A stretch of DNA of 64,000 nucleotides. Origin: Caproicibacterium argilliputei (GTDB lineage: Bacteria; Bacillota; Clostridia; Oscillospirales; Acutalibacteraceae). Below the pieces are notes generated by a model. The model had not been told where the DNA came from and ran no database searches. It worked only from the letters and a program-made list of their open reading frames with translations. The DNA lies in assembly GCF_029211325.2 (NCBI RefSeq), contig NZ_CP135996.1, forward strand, positions 1,054,001 to 1,118,000, written 5' to 3'. The first letter of the stretch is position 1; the number at the start of each line of letters is the position of its first letter. Shown in pieces: positions 16,909 to 25,897 of this stretch. The position numbers and the translations under genes were made by a program.

Positions 16909-17073
16909 AGCTTTCTCACCTTTCTTTAATCATTCACCAATATTTTACATCAAAAAGGAGATTATCACAATGCAAGAAGTACAACTTTCAAATGTTCTGC
17001 ATTATCAAAGCAACACAAACTCACGTCGTTTGGAAAAGCGGTAAAAAGTAAATTAGCGGTCAATGATTAAACC

Positions 17074-17241
17074 ATGACAAGCCTTGGAGACAAAGTACGA
17101 GCAAAAAGTATTACTTGCTATGACGAACAAATTTCTAAATGCTTGCGTGGAACATTGCATAACCAAAAAAATTTGAACGCAATTTCTGAAATTACAGGGG
17201 ATAGAAAGGATGGAACAATGAATAATTTGCAGGTTTTTTAA
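17074..17241 (+). pseudogene. Phage regulatory remnant ending in an antirepressor start
   Basis: A 55-codon frame reads MTSLGDKVRAKSITCYDEQI and ends with MNNLQVF then stop. That last heptapeptide, preceded by AAAGGATGG, looks like the first codons of a Bro-N/KilA-type phage antirepressor, here cut off. A second short frame near 16970 (MQEVQLSNVLHYQ) may be similar debris. Weak evidence. Confidence 0.3.
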
Positions 17242-17675
17242 AAGCGACAGCCTTTGCACTCTATGTAATAGTACAGCGCCCAGCGGATAAATTCCTCTGA
17301 TACGCTGAAATATTCTGCCAGTTCCCATATTTCCGTGTAACCGTCCTTAACAGCGGCTTGCGAGTCTGAAAAAGGAAGAAAACGTTCCACAGCCCACTTG
17401 TTTGCTTTGTACTCGTGCTGGCACACAAGGTCAAGGGGGCTCTGTCTGACTGATGCGTGTAACCTGTGGCACAATGCCCTAGTTCGTGTGCCAGCACAGA
17501 TTTGATTTGCGATACGCGGTCAATTTTTGTTGTGTCTATAGCTATTGAATATGTTCCATCTGGAAATTTGAAAGTGATTGCTCCGGTATAGGCTTCTTTG
17601 AAGTCTATTTTTTTACCATCAAGTCAATGTCGCGGGAATCAACTTCCGCATAAACTTCTGAAAGTTCCGTAATTT
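17238..17675 (-). pseudogene. ImmA/IrrE-family metallopeptidase, frameshifted
   Basis: Minus-strand frames together form an ImmA-like protease: GTYSIAIDTTKIDRVSQIKS, then the zinc motif in VLAHELGHCATG, then after a frame change near 17460 CQHEYKANKWAVERFLPFSD and YTEIWELAEYFSVSEEFIR. A further break near 17610 separates the N-terminus. HELGH and the downstream Glu-containing helix are both recognisable, but not in one frame. ImmA cleaves the ImmR repressor to release ICEBs1-type elements. It follows the ImmR-like gene directly, as in that system. Confidence 0.8.
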
Positions 17676-17688
17676 CCCCTCCGAAAGC

Positions 17689-18045
17689 TTACTTTCTGGA
17701 ATTGTTATCTTTTTCTTTACGGTGCTTTGCCATGTCCTTGGCAAGATTCAATAGAATTTCCTTGTCAGAGTCAGACAGGTTACCAGACTCATTATGCATT
17801 GCGTATGAAAAGTCATCGAACGTTTCAACTTCAAATTCAGGGCGGCTGTGCTCGTTGCCCATTAGATAGTCAACCGTGACACCAAAATAGTTCGCAATCT
17901 TAGACAGTTTATCCGCTGATGGGGTCTGCAAGTGCTTTCTCCATTGGGTAAAAAGTCCATTAGAAAAGCCAATGTCTTTTGCTACTCGATATGCACTTAC
18001 GCCTTTTTGCTTCATTAAGAGATCGATTTTGTCAATTACATCCAA
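17689..18045 (-). CDS. XRE-family repressor, ImmR-like
   Basis: 118 residues with an intact N-terminal HTH (DKIDLLMKQKGVSAYRVAKD, then SNGLFTQWRKHLQTPSADKL) and the usual YFGVTVDYLMGN end of the helix bundle. The C-terminal tail is acidic then basic. By position, just upstream of the ImmA remnant, it is probably the maintenance repressor of the element. It now lies about 70 bp from the end of an IS element, so its original divergent control region has been split. Confidence 0.85.
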   Translation of the reverse strand: MDVIDKIDLLMKQKGVSAYRVAKDIGFSNGLFTQWRKHLQTPSADKLSKIANYFGVTVDYLMGNEHSRPEFEVETFDDFSYAMHNESGNLSDSDKEILLNLAKDMAKHRKEKDNNSRK

Positions 18046-18116
18046 AATAAATTCCCCGTTCTATACATAATTTGCAAGCTTAGAAATCTCTCATATTACG
18101 CTATTGACTGTATTAG

Positions 18117-19249
18117 GGCAACACCGCACAATGGTATAAAAAATCCACGCCATCTGCCAAAGGCGGCAAACAGCGAGGAACTCTCCCAATTATATCTGCG
18201 AAGGCAAACGCAATCAGACTGACAGGCAGGGCCTGTCAGCCAGAATCAGATTCGCCAACGCAAACATCATATTCAGTTTGGCGGTCTGCTTTTGCAGACC
18301 TCGGTATCGCGTCTTTCGGTACCGTAACAGACCTTTCACAACGGCAAAAACATGTTCTACTTTGGCACGAACCGATGACTTTTCGTGCTCTCTGCGCTTG
18401 AGTTGGGCTTGCGACCTGTTGGAACCCTTTTTGATTTGCGATGGGCGACGATTGAACTTGTAACGGATACGCTTGCCAGCATTGTTCTTTATAATGGCAT
18501 CCTCGCGCTTTTCCGCTCCCAAATATCCGCTGTCTCCGTATACAACGCTTTCCTCTCCGGTCAGCAGTTTGGAGGTCATGGCGACATCATGGACATTGGC
18601 GGCCGTTACCTCAACCGTGTGAACAAGCCCGCTATCCTTATCCACCCCAACATGTGCCTTGTAGCCAAAGTGCCACGCATTGCCCTTCTTCACCTGATGT
18701 GCATCCGGGTCTCGCTGCTTCTCCTGATTTTTCGTGGAGGACGGAGCGGCTATGATGGTGGAATCCACAATGGTACCCTTTTTCAGAAGCAGTCCCTTTT
18801 GTTGCAGCAAATTTGCCACCTGCGCAAACAACTGCTCCTGCAAACCGTTTTGTATGAGAATATTACGAAATCTTCCCAGCGTATCCCCGTCCGGCACCTG
18901 ATTGCTTGATTCCACGCCGCAGAAATCCGAAAAGGCACGACTGTCGATCGTTTCAGCCACCGTTGCTTCGTCGGATAGATTATATAGGTTTTGCAGCAGA
19001 TACAGCCGCAGCATCAGTTCCAAATCATAGGGCTTGTTTCCGTGCTCTCCTTTGTAGTAGCACGGCTTGATCATGGCCACCCATTTCCCCCATGGAACGA
19101 TGCGCTCAATCTGCTCGAGAAATTCTTTTTTCTTCGTACGCACCTGTGCCAGTTCATCGCACAGAGCTGACATACTCATCTGCTTATCCATATACCTATT
19201 TTATCATATCTCGCTTCTTACCGCAGCTTTTTTTCTGTGCGGTGTTGCC
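18117..19249. mobile_element. IS5-group insertion sequence, complete
   Basis: A 1,133-bp element bounded by 14-bp perfect inverted repeats GGCAACACCGCACA (18117-18130 and the reverse complement at 19236-19249). It is flanked by TTAG on both sides (18113-18116 and 19250-19253), which fits the YTAR target duplication of the IS5 group. One full-length transposase gene fills it. The matching duplications and intact gene suggest recent insertion into the older element. Confidence 0.92.
18214..19191 (-). CDS. IS5-family transposase (DDE)
   Basis: 325-residue transposase. The catalytic acids are visible: Asp in GTIVDSTIIAAPSST, Asp in SVVYGDSGYLGAEKR and Glu in RAKVEHVFAVVKG, with the usual Y-R-K signature downstream (RYRKTRYRGL). 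The N-terminal DUF772 domain (YDLELMLRLYLLQNLYNLSD) is complete. No frameshift or stop is seen, so it should be active. An internal start at MSMSAL is possible; the ribosome site is weak for either. Confidence 0.93.
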   Translation of the reverse strand: MDKQMSMSALCDELAQVRTKKKEFLEQIERIVPWGKWVAMIKPCYYKGEHGNKPYDLELMLRLYLLQNLYNLSDEATVAETIDSRAFSDFCGVESSNQVPDGDTLGRFRNILIQNGLQEQLFAQVANLLQQKGLLLKKGTIVDSTIIAAPSSTKNQEKQRDPDAHQVKKGNAWHFGYKAHVGVDKDSGLVHTVEVTAANVHDVAMTSKLLTGEESVVYGDSGYLGAEKREDAIIKNNAGKRIRYKFNRRPSQIKKGSNRSQAQLKRREHEKSSVRAKVEHVFAVVKGLLRYRKTRYRGLQKQTAKLNMMFALANLILADRPCLSV

Positions 19250-19253
19250 TTAG

Positions 19254-19969
19254 AAATCTAGAGTATAGGCATGACTTAGATTGCTAATACATAGTCAATG
19301 CATAACGATTAGAAATTATATGTAAAAGATTTCCAAACTGTTGTGGCACTATTAACTCAGTAAACTAAGAATACCACTCAATTTTGATAATTTCTACCCG
19401 AATTTTCAACAAAGGAAGGTGCCTGGATATAGGTATCGTATACTTACTTTTGCAAATCACAGCCAGATAAGTCCGAACAGCATAATATAAACACAAAAAA
19501 AGAACTAAACAGAAAATCTATAGACTTTTTAAGAAAAACGGTTCGTAATAGTATGAATAGTTTTAAATTGGTAATGGACCGCGGTTCGTGAGGAAAAATG
19601 TGGTGGGATGCTTTTGCTTGCTAACTCCACGCCGCATTGACTTTATTTGTAAGCACGCAGTCACTCTGCGAAAAGCGGTTCCTGCATTTTAAGCCCGGCA
19701 GGAGGGCAAATTGGTATGAAAAAGGCAGCCTGTGAAGGCTGCCTTTTTCTGAAAGCAGAACCAAGCTGTATGCCGTGTTTGCATATGCAAATCTTTATAT
19801 ACCAGCGATGGTAGGGTAAAGTCTCCATGAAATCCGAATATCGTTCGGTGATGCAGGAACCAAAATATAGCGGGAAAAAGTGGCTTGCAAGGAGTTCCTG
19901 CTTCTGCGTGCTTCCTATACTTCGTTTTTGCTTTTTCAGAGGTTTCGTAGTTTTTAATTTGCGATGGGA
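19254..19969. other. Gene-poor AT-rich stretch at the island's distal side
   Basis: No convincing gene is seen in these 716 bases. They hold a TTAGAAATCT repeat next to the IS end (19250-19259, also at 18080-18089), AT-rich sequence to about 19550, an orphan terminator near 19730, and an 8-bp inverted repeat GCAGGAAC/GTTCCTGC near 19852-19892. No copy of the tRNA-Leu 3' end was found, so the distal attachment site is not located. Confidence 0.5.
19718..19748 (+). terminator. Orphan intrinsic terminator
   Basis: AAAAAGGCAGCC and GGCTGCCTTTTT form a 12-bp stem. No coding region ends nearby on the plus strand, so it may end a small RNA; the symmetric arms would also work for minus-strand reads. 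Confidence 0.7.
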
Positions 19970-20410
19970 CTACAGGAATCGATAGTGTGGCTTCTCATCT
20001 CCAAACAATTTCCAACGCAGGAAATCATCTAGAATGACAGCCGCCCAACCAACGACACACCAAGCTAAGGCCCAGATCAGGCAGATCTGTCCCAGAAGAT
20101 TGTATGGCTGCTTGCTGTAATCCCACACCTGCAGACGCAGCCATAAATTAAAGATACACCCGAAAAGAAATTCGAGCCCCGTAATGGTCAAACCTGCCAC
20201 GAGTGCCTGACTGAGCAGGGACCACTCCCAGCGGATTTTTTGGTTTTCCAGACCGATAATACAGAAAAGCAGACCGCCTGCCAGAAACATCGACCAGTGT
20301 GTCCAGTGACGCCAGCCCAGTTCCAGCAAACAGTAAGCTGTGCCGCCAAACAAAAATAGAAAAAAGTATTCCCAGAAAATTGACCGCCGCTTTTTCCTCA
20401 AGATGCGCAC
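19970..20410 (-). CDS. Putative ABC-transporter type IV membrane protein (CmpB-like)
   Basis: 146-residue membrane protein with about four helices. Segments TAYCLLELGWRHWTHWSMF, LEFLFGCIFNLWL, VWDYSKQPYNLLGQICL match the PF06541 family (putative ABC_trans_CmpB). Despite the name no ATPase partner is adjacent and the function of this family is not established. It stands alone, upstream of and divergent from the motility cluster. Confidence 0.72.
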   Translation of the reverse strand: MRILRKKRRSIFWEYFFLFLFGGTAYCLLELGWRHWTHWSMFLAGGLLFCIIGLENQKIRWEWSLLSQALVAGLTITGLEFLFGCIFNLWLRLQVWDYSKQPYNLLGQICLIWALAWCVVGWAAVILDDFLRWKLFGDEKPHYRFL

Positions 20411-20621
20411 CTCCCTGATTTCCTTTTATCATATCTATGCGTCGGTTTCTGTGGATACAACGCTCTGTGCGGAACGGAACAAAGGGAAGTGCAGGGGAGA
20501 CGGGCTGTGTGCGGTACAGAGACGCCGCAAAAAAGAAATTTTTTATTTTTCGTTTATTGCATTATCGTGCAGGGAAAAGTGGTAAGATAAAGGCAGAAAA
20601 AGAACCAAAGGAGGGGTTTGT

Positions 20622-21209
20622 ATGAGCCTGCAGGTCAATGGATTGGGAAATGATTACGCGGCGCGCCTTTATCAGACGCGCCTGCAGACACAAACGCGCC
20701 ATGCACAGGATACACCGGTTGAAGCTGTGCAGTCGGTATCGCGGGCGGCAACCTCTACGGAAACTTCCCGCGTGTCGCGCACATCCTCTGTGCTGACAGC
20801 CGATCAGGTGCAGTTCAGCCAGCGTGCGCAGCAGGTGCTTGCGCAGAGCAGCTCTACCTCGACAACGTACGGAACAGCGCTGGCTTCGGCAGATACGCTT
20901 GCCGGAGCAGTTCCGCACCGGGGGCAGATTCTGAAAGAACAGACAGAGCTGCCAACTGACGTTTCCGCTGTTTCTGCGGTGCGCCGGACTGCCGCCCGCC
21001 AGAACCGCAGCACAGGCACGTCGTCGAATCAGGCGGTTCAGGCGGACAGTGGCACAACCTTTGAGGGAAAGTTACAGAGCGCGCAGCTTCAGGCAAATGA
21101 AAAAGAGCAGAATGTGCTTTCCAAGGGGATGCAGCGCTACCTGCAGATTCAAAGCAATGTGTCGCCGCAGGTTCAAACGACGGCTGTGGCAATGAATTTG
21201 CTTGCATAA
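20622..21209 (+). CDS. Ser/Thr/Gln-rich hypothetical protein in the motility cluster
   Basis: 195 residues, no signal peptide or membrane helix, rich in Ser, Thr, Gln and Ala with long disordered-looking stretches. A GGAGGGG ribosome site supports the ATG at 20622. The segment VLTADQVQFSQRAQQVLAQ recalls the D-x-V-x-x-S-x-x-A motif of FlgM-type anti-sigma factors, but the protein is twice their length and the likeness is weak. Position before fapA, a chemoreceptor and flagellin suggests a motility link. A terminator follows, so it is probably monocistronic. Confidence 0.6.
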   Translation: MSLQVNGLGNDYAARLYQTRLQTQTRHAQDTPVEAVQSVSRAATSTETSRVSRTSSVLTADQVQFSQRAQQVLAQSSSTSTTYGTALASADTLAGAVPHRGQILKEQTELPTDVSAVSAVRRTAARQNRSTGTSSNQAVQADSGTTFEGKLQSAQLQANEKEQNVLSKGMQRYLQIQSNVSPQVQTTAVAMNLLA

Positions 21210-21218
21210 AGGAAAACA

Positions 21219-21251
21219 ATCAAAAACGACAGTTTCCGCTCCGGCGGGGCT
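21219..21251 (+). terminator. Terminator after the Ser/Gln-rich gene
   Basis: AAAACGaCAG pairs with CTGcCGTTTT around a GC-rich loop, followed by T residues. Confidence 0.65.
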
Positions 21252-21391
21252 GCCGTTTTTTCGTACAAAGCAAAAACTGAATTTTTGTAGGAGATTGCTA
21301 AGGAAAACTGAATATCTTTTTGCATCCAGCATAATTTTGAAGTTCAATGAAAACAATTACCGGAATTTTAACTGATTTTCACAATAATCTA

Positions 21392-21420
21392 TAGACGAAG
21401 AAAAAAATCTGATGTATAAT
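21392..21420 (+). promoter_or_regulatory. Candidate promoter for fapA
   Basis: TAGACG (21392-21397), 17-bp spacer, perfect TATAAT (21415-21420). It lies about 110 bp before the ATG. Confidence 0.55.
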
Positions 21421-21527
21421 AAGCTAATGTTGGAAATGCAAAACAAACATTCATCCAGCTGAATGCTTTTTATACGTGAAACGTACAGCTTGAAGTCTGT
21501 ATAAACAAGCCGGAGGTGAAAAGCATC

Positions 21528-23330
21528 ATGAAGCAAAAAACAGAACGGGACAAGGAAGAAAAAAGCGAGAGCCTGCTGCTTTCCCTGTATCAGAAGTTTG
21601 TGAAGCGCAGGGACTCTGCAAAAACGGAAGAAACCGACCAACCCGAGGAGCAATCCGCCCAGGAACGGGCACAGCCTCCGGACTTGGGAGAGCCGCCGGC
21701 AGATTCCGAAACAAAGCAGACGGCGGAAATCCCCACTTACGATGCCAGTCAGATGACGGTTACGCTTCTATCTCTGCAGAAGTTCTATGGTCTTTGGGCG
21801 CAGGAAAACAGCACCCCTGTGCGCGATCCGAGCTGTGGTAGGTATATTGGCAATCTGCCCCCACCTTGGGACGATGAAACAACAGATTTGCTAAAAAAAC
21901 TGGATACCGAGGCAGAAGGAATCCTTAAAGCTACTGAATCCACCGAAAATGTGACACCTCGTCCTAAAATTGACGGTCGCGTGGAAGTTGCGGTTTCCAA
22001 AGATGGGCTGCGGGCGTGGATTTTTGTGTTTCCGCCACTGTTCGGCGGTACGCCGGCAAGCGCCGAAGCAGCTTCTGCAGCGCTGAAGGCGGCAGGGGTT
22101 ACCACTGGTGTGGATGAGGAAACAGTCGCGCAGGCTGTGCAGGAACGCGCGTATATGCGTTTGTTTCTGGCAGCTGCCGGTACGCCGCCGGTCAATGGGG
22201 AAGACGGCCGCATAGAAGAGGTCATTCCGCACACTGTCGGCACGCCGTATATGCAGTCTGACAAGGATGTGATCGACTACAAAAACCTGAACTGGCTGGT
22301 GCACGTGGAGGAGAAGCAGCTGATCTGCCGCGTGGTTTTGCCCACGCCCGGCAAGTCCGGCCTTTCGGTGCAGGGAAAAGAAATTTCCTGCACGCCTGGC
22401 AAAAAGCCCGACTTGCCCATTGGCGCGAACACGCAGCTATCTGAAGATGGTACGGAAATCACGGCAAAGGTGGAAGGCCAGATTTTCTACGAAAACAACC
22501 GCTACAAAGTCATGGATGTCATCCAGATTCAGGGCGACGTCGACCTTTCTACCGGCAACATCAACGTGAAAGGCAACGTCTTTGTGCAGGGCAATGTGCG
22601 CGACAGCTTTATCGTTCGTGCCACTGGCGATATCAACATCGCCGGAAGCGTCGGTATGGCAACCGTGGAGGCCGGGGGCAACATTTTTGTGCGCAACGGC
22701 ATCAATGGCAACGAGCAGGGCACGCTCCGTGCCGGCGGCGAAATCAAGTGCCGTTACATTGAAAGCGCCAAGGTTTATGCCGCGGGCAATCTTTACGCCG
22801 ACAGCATTGCAAACTCCACGGTGGTGTGCGGCAGTTCTGTGCTGGCGGAGTCCGGCCACGGTGTTATCATCGGCGGCAGCATTACCGCGATGGAGGGCAT
22901 CCGTGCCAAGGAAGTCGGCAACGAGCGCGGGCAGGTCACGCGGCTCAGCTTGGAGTGCACACCCGAATTTTTAGAATTGAGGAAATCAGTTACAAAAGAG
23001 TTTCAGGAAATCCAGTCTAAAATTGAAACCGCACAGCAGCAGACCGATGTGCTGAAAAAAGGGGAGAAAGACCCGAAAATTCAGGCGGCGCTTAAGGATA
23101 TCCATTTCCGTCTGTCCATTTTTTTGGTAAAGCAGGAGAAGCTGAAGAAGCTGATGAATGAGATAGAGGAAAAAGAGGAGAAGCTCGACATGGCACAGAT
23201 TCGCGTTGTGACCATGTATCCCACGGTCGCGGCGCGTATCAACGGCGTTTCTCACATCTTTAACAAGGAAGCCACAAACTGTCTGATTTTCCGCTCCGGC
23301 ACTGATTTGGAGCTGGGAAGAACCTCTTAA
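21528..23330 (+). CDS. FapA family polymer-forming protein (DUF342)
   Basis: 600 residues from the ATG at 21528; the in-frame GTG at 21516 lies inside the GGAGGTGA ribosome site and is rejected. An acidic, low-complexity N-terminus precedes the DUF342 region. Its core (about residues 335-475) is a repetitive beta-helix with strings such as [17 protein letters not shown] and [21 protein letters not shown] coiled coil at about 485-560 follows ([14 protein letters not shown]..., [11 protein letters not shown]). FapA proteins are linked to flagellar assembly or polar placement in several bacteria and to cell-surface polymers in others. The next gene is a chemoreceptor 61 bp away. Confidence 0.85.
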   Translation: MKQKTERDKEEKSESLLLSLYQKFVKRRDSAKTEETDQPEEQSAQERAQPPDLGEPPADSETKQTAEIPTYDASQMTVTLLSLQKFYGLWAQENSTPVRDPSCGRYIGNLPPPWDDETTDLLKKLDTEAEGILKATESTENVTPRPKIDGRVEVAVSKDGLRAWIFVFPPLFGGTPASAEAASAALKAAGVTTGVDEETVAQAVQERAYMRLFLAAAGTPPVNGEDGRIEEVIPHTVGTPYMQSDKDVIDYKNLNWLVHVEEKQLICRVVLPTPGKSGLSVQGKEISCTPGKKPDLPIGANTQLSEDGTEITAKVEGQIFYENNRYKVMDVIQIQGDVDLSTGNINVKGNVFVQGNVRDSFIVRATGDINIAGSVGMATVEAGGNIFVRNGINGNEQGTLRAGGEIKCRYIESAKVYAAGNLYADSIANSTVVCGSSVLAESGHGVIIGGSITAMEGIRAKEVGNERGQVTRLSLECTPEFLELRKSVTKEFQEIQSKIETAQQQTDVLKKGEKDPKIQAALKDIHFRLSIFLVKQEKLKKLMNEIEEKEEKLDMAQIRVVTMYPTVAARINGVSHIFNKEATNCLIFRSGTDLELGRTS

Positions 23331-23391
23331 ACTGAGGCGGACTGGGTTACTTATATTTACGAATTACATACGTCAAAGGAAGGTTTACAGA

Positions 23392-24699
23392 ATGAATCGG
23401 AATCAAAAAATCTCACGAAAACTGCTGTACAGCACCGGCTTTATTACCATACTGGGCATTGTCATGCTGATTGTTTCCATGGCGGGCATGAACAGCATCA
23501 GCCAGGCAAAAGATCACGATGCAATGCAGACGCAGATTCAAGTATGGATGGTTGCAATTGGAATTTTCATTGTTGTGTACTTAGTGCTTTCTGCAGTGCT
23601 GGCGTTCCGCATGGCAAAGAAAATTTCCGCGCCAATCAATTCCTTAAAGGATGTTGCGGAGGATCTCGCCGCCGGCAAGCTGGACACCAGAGTTGAGTAC
23701 GAGGGCAACGATGAAATCGGCGAATTGACCGAAGCGCTGCGCAAAACCACCGCAAACCTGCAGGAGATTATCACCGACCTGACCTACAACCTGCACGAAA
23801 TGTCCAACGGCAACTTCAAGGTGCACTCCAAAATTGGAGACGAGCATTACGTCGGGGAGTTTATGCAGGTGCGCCGCCAGCTTGGCATCATCAAGCAGGG
23901 CATCAGCAACACCATGAACCAGATTACGCAGGCGGCAGACGAAGTCGCCGCCGGCGCGGGGCAGGTTTCTTCCGGCGCGCAGGCGCTTTCCGAAGGTTCC
24001 ACTCAGCAGGCAAGCTCTGTGCAGGAACTGGCCGCGACCATTGACGAGATTTCCGCGAAAATTGAGGAAAACGCTAAGAATGCCATGGAAGCCAACCAGC
24101 AGGCAAAAGAAGTCGGCGACAGCATGGCGGAAAGCAACCAGCAGATGGAAGAAATGATTCAGGCAATGAATCACATCAGCGAAACTTCCAACAAAATCAG
24201 CACCATTGTCAAAACCATTCAGGACATCGCGTTCCAGACCAATATCCTTGCGCTGAACGCTTCCGTAGAAGCGGCACGTGCCGGCACCGCAGGCAAGGGC
24301 TTTGCCGTGGTTGCGGATGAGGTTCGCAATCTGGCAAACAAGAGCCAGGAGGCTTCGCAGAACACTGCCAAACTGATTGAAGAAGCCATCGGCGCCGTGG
24401 AGCGCGGCACCTCCTTGGTGAACAGCACCGCGAAGTCCCTCGGCGCCGCCGTGGAGGGCGCGAAAGCCGTTGAGGACACCATCGGCCGGATTTCCGCCGC
24501 TTCTTCCGAACAGTCGAGTTCGGTGCATCAGGTGACGCAGAGCGTCGAAGAGATTTCCAGCGTGGTGCAGACCAACTCCGCCACCGCCGAGGAGAGCGCC
24601 GCCGCCAGCGAGGAGCTTTCCGGGCAGGCGCAGATGCTCAAAACGATGGTCGGGCAGTTTCAGCTTCGTGAAACCACTGCCCTGTTCAATAACAACTGA
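23392..24699 (+). CDS. Methyl-accepting chemotaxis protein without sensor domain
   Basis: 435-residue chemoreceptor. Two membrane helices (about residues 13-31 and 48-72) are separated by only some 15 residues, so no extracellular ligand domain exists. A HAMP domain follows ([20 protein letters not shown]), then a long cytoplasmic coiled-coil whose hairpin tip reads [20 protein letters not shown] near residues 279-298, the CheA/CheW contact. Such receptors probably sense membrane or cytoplasmic cues or work in mixed arrays. GGAAGG before the ATG is a fair ribosome site. A strong terminator follows. Confidence 0.92.
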   Translation: MNRNQKISRKLLYSTGFITILGIVMLIVSMAGMNSISQAKDHDAMQTQIQVWMVAIGIFIVVYLVLSAVLAFRMAKKISAPINSLKDVAEDLAAGKLDTRVEYEGNDEIGELTEALRKTTANLQEIITDLTYNLHEMSNGNFKVHSKIGDEHYVGEFMQVRRQLGIIKQGISNTMNQITQAADEVAAGAGQVSSGAQALSEGSTQQASSVQELAATIDEISAKIEENAKNAMEANQQAKEVGDSMAESNQQMEEMIQAMNHISETSNKISTIVKTIQDIAFQTNILALNASVEAARAGTAGKGFAVVADEVRNLANKSQEASQNTAKLIEEAIGAVERGTSLVNSTAKSLGAAVEGAKAVEDTIGRISAASSEQSSSVHQVTQSVEEISSVVQTNSATAEESAAASEELSGQAQMLKTMVGQFQLRETTALFNNN

Positions 24700-24705
24700 G
24701 TCCCG

Positions 24706-24744
24706 TAAAAAAACCGGCTGTGCAGCTTGCACAGTCGGTTTTTT
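24706..24744 (+). terminator. Terminator after the chemoreceptor
   Basis: AAAACCGGCTGTGC pairs with GCACAGTCGGTTTT around agctt, T-rich on both strands, so it may also serve the converging PilZ gene. Confidence 0.85.
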
Positions 24745-24758
24745 CTATGTTAGGTGCG

Positions 24759-25520
24759 TTACACCCGCTTTGATTTGCGAATTTGTTTGCTCTGCTCACG
24801 CAGCAGGTAGGTGCAAATCAGGTTGTTCTGCGCGGAGGTGACCTCCACAAAGCGGCAGCCAGTGCAAAACGCCTTGCCATCACCGCACGCGGCAGAGTCC
24901 CGCACCACCAGGCACGTCAGATCTGCGGGCTTGTCCTGCAGGGTCAGGTGCAGCACCAGCCGTTCCTGTGCGCGAAACGCTTCTTTGCCGCGAAACTGCG
25001 CGCCGCCCGCGCTCAGGTCGAGCAGGCGAACCTGCGTGCCCCGCGGCAAAATCGGCGCCGGTTCCGGCACGCGCGCCGCCAGCTCCGCTTCGGTCAGCGT
25101 GCCGCCTGCCAGCTGCTGCTCCACGCGCAGGCGTTCCGCATAGCTTAACCGGCGCAGGCGGTTTGCGCTTTCGGCACGGGTGATTTCCGCTGCGCGGTAC
25201 GCGGCGGCGGGCAGGCTTATTGACAGGCGAAAGCAGCCCCGCCGCTCACGCTCGGTGAGCAGGCGGATGTCCTTCACGCGCATGAAAGCGTTTGTGGAAA
25301 TGTACACTTTGCCCATGTATTCACGCCCGCCGCACGTGGCGCTGTGCAGGTAAATTTTCACCGGGCGGTTGTAGTGCTCCAGTGACAGTGCGCCGCGCGG
25401 GTCGCGGATGACCAGCTCCTGTGCATACCGGCCCGCCAGAATGCCGGTGGCGAGCAGTTCGTTTTCCTCGGACTTCACCTCGCAGGGCGAATTGACGTAA
25501 GCGTCTTCCGGCTGTTCCAT
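24759..25520 (-). CDS. PilZ domain c-di-GMP receptor with insertion
   Basis: 253 residues from the ATG at 25520 (GGAGGAG upstream). An N-terminal YcgR-N-like beta barrel (about 1-85) is followed by the PilZ motif RGCFR (residues 94-98) and, after an unusually long insertion of about 50 charged residues, DLSAGG (168-173). Both c-di-GMP contact motifs are intact. YcgR/DgrA proteins of this layout slow the flagellar motor when c-di-GMP rises. It lies between a chemoreceptor and flagellin, and a diguanylate cyclase is encoded 3 kb downstream. Confidence 0.88.
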   Translation of the reverse strand: MEQPEDAYVNSPCEVKSEENELLATGILAGRYAQELVIRDPRGALSLEHYNRPVKIYLHSATCGGREYMGKVYISTNAFMRVKDIRLLTERERRGCFRLSISLPAAAYRAAEITRAESANRLRRLSYAERLRVEQQLAGGTLTEAELAARVPEPAPILPRGTQVRLLDLSAGGAQFRGKEAFRAQERLVLHLTLQDKPADLTCLVVRDSAACGDGKAFCTGCRFVEVTSAQNNLICTYLLREQSKQIRKSKRV

Positions 25521-25705
25521 TGTTTCTCCTCCATTCAGGCGGCTGTGCCGCACACATTCTTCCGTACCATTATAATGCGCGGACGGAAGCACTGTCAATC
25601 GATTCCGCGCGGCGGCAGGGCGGACTTTCTAAAAAATCACTTAAATTTGTACAATAAAATTCCAAATTGTTTGTGCAGAATATGCATTGCAGTTTGTCGA
25701 AAAAA

Positions 25706-25713
25706 GCCGATAA
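25706..25713 (+). promoter_or_regulatory. Sigma-28-like -10 element for flagellin
   Basis: GCCGATAA at 25706-25713 is the classic sigma-D/sigma-28 -10 sequence. The expected TAAA -35 about 15 bp upstream is poor (TTGC/ATTG). The flagellin start is about 185 bp downstream, so a long leader would result. Confidence 0.55.
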
Positions 25714-25897
25714 TAGTGTTAGCAATCAAAAATAACCGTCTGCAAAATAAATTTTCTTTCGTGGTCGGCGCGGTTGCATTCCTTTCGATTTCATTCCCGA
25801 GCGGCTGGCGCGCGGGCGCTTGGGTTTGAAATATATATTTTAAAAAACTGGCACACGGGTGCACGGAAGCACCCCGCCAAAACATGGAGGTACAATT

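Noticed and set aside
23644..24732. 362-codon open frame on the minus strand
   Set aside because: Antisense to the chemoreceptor; repetitive Leu/Gly/His translation mirrors its heptad codons.
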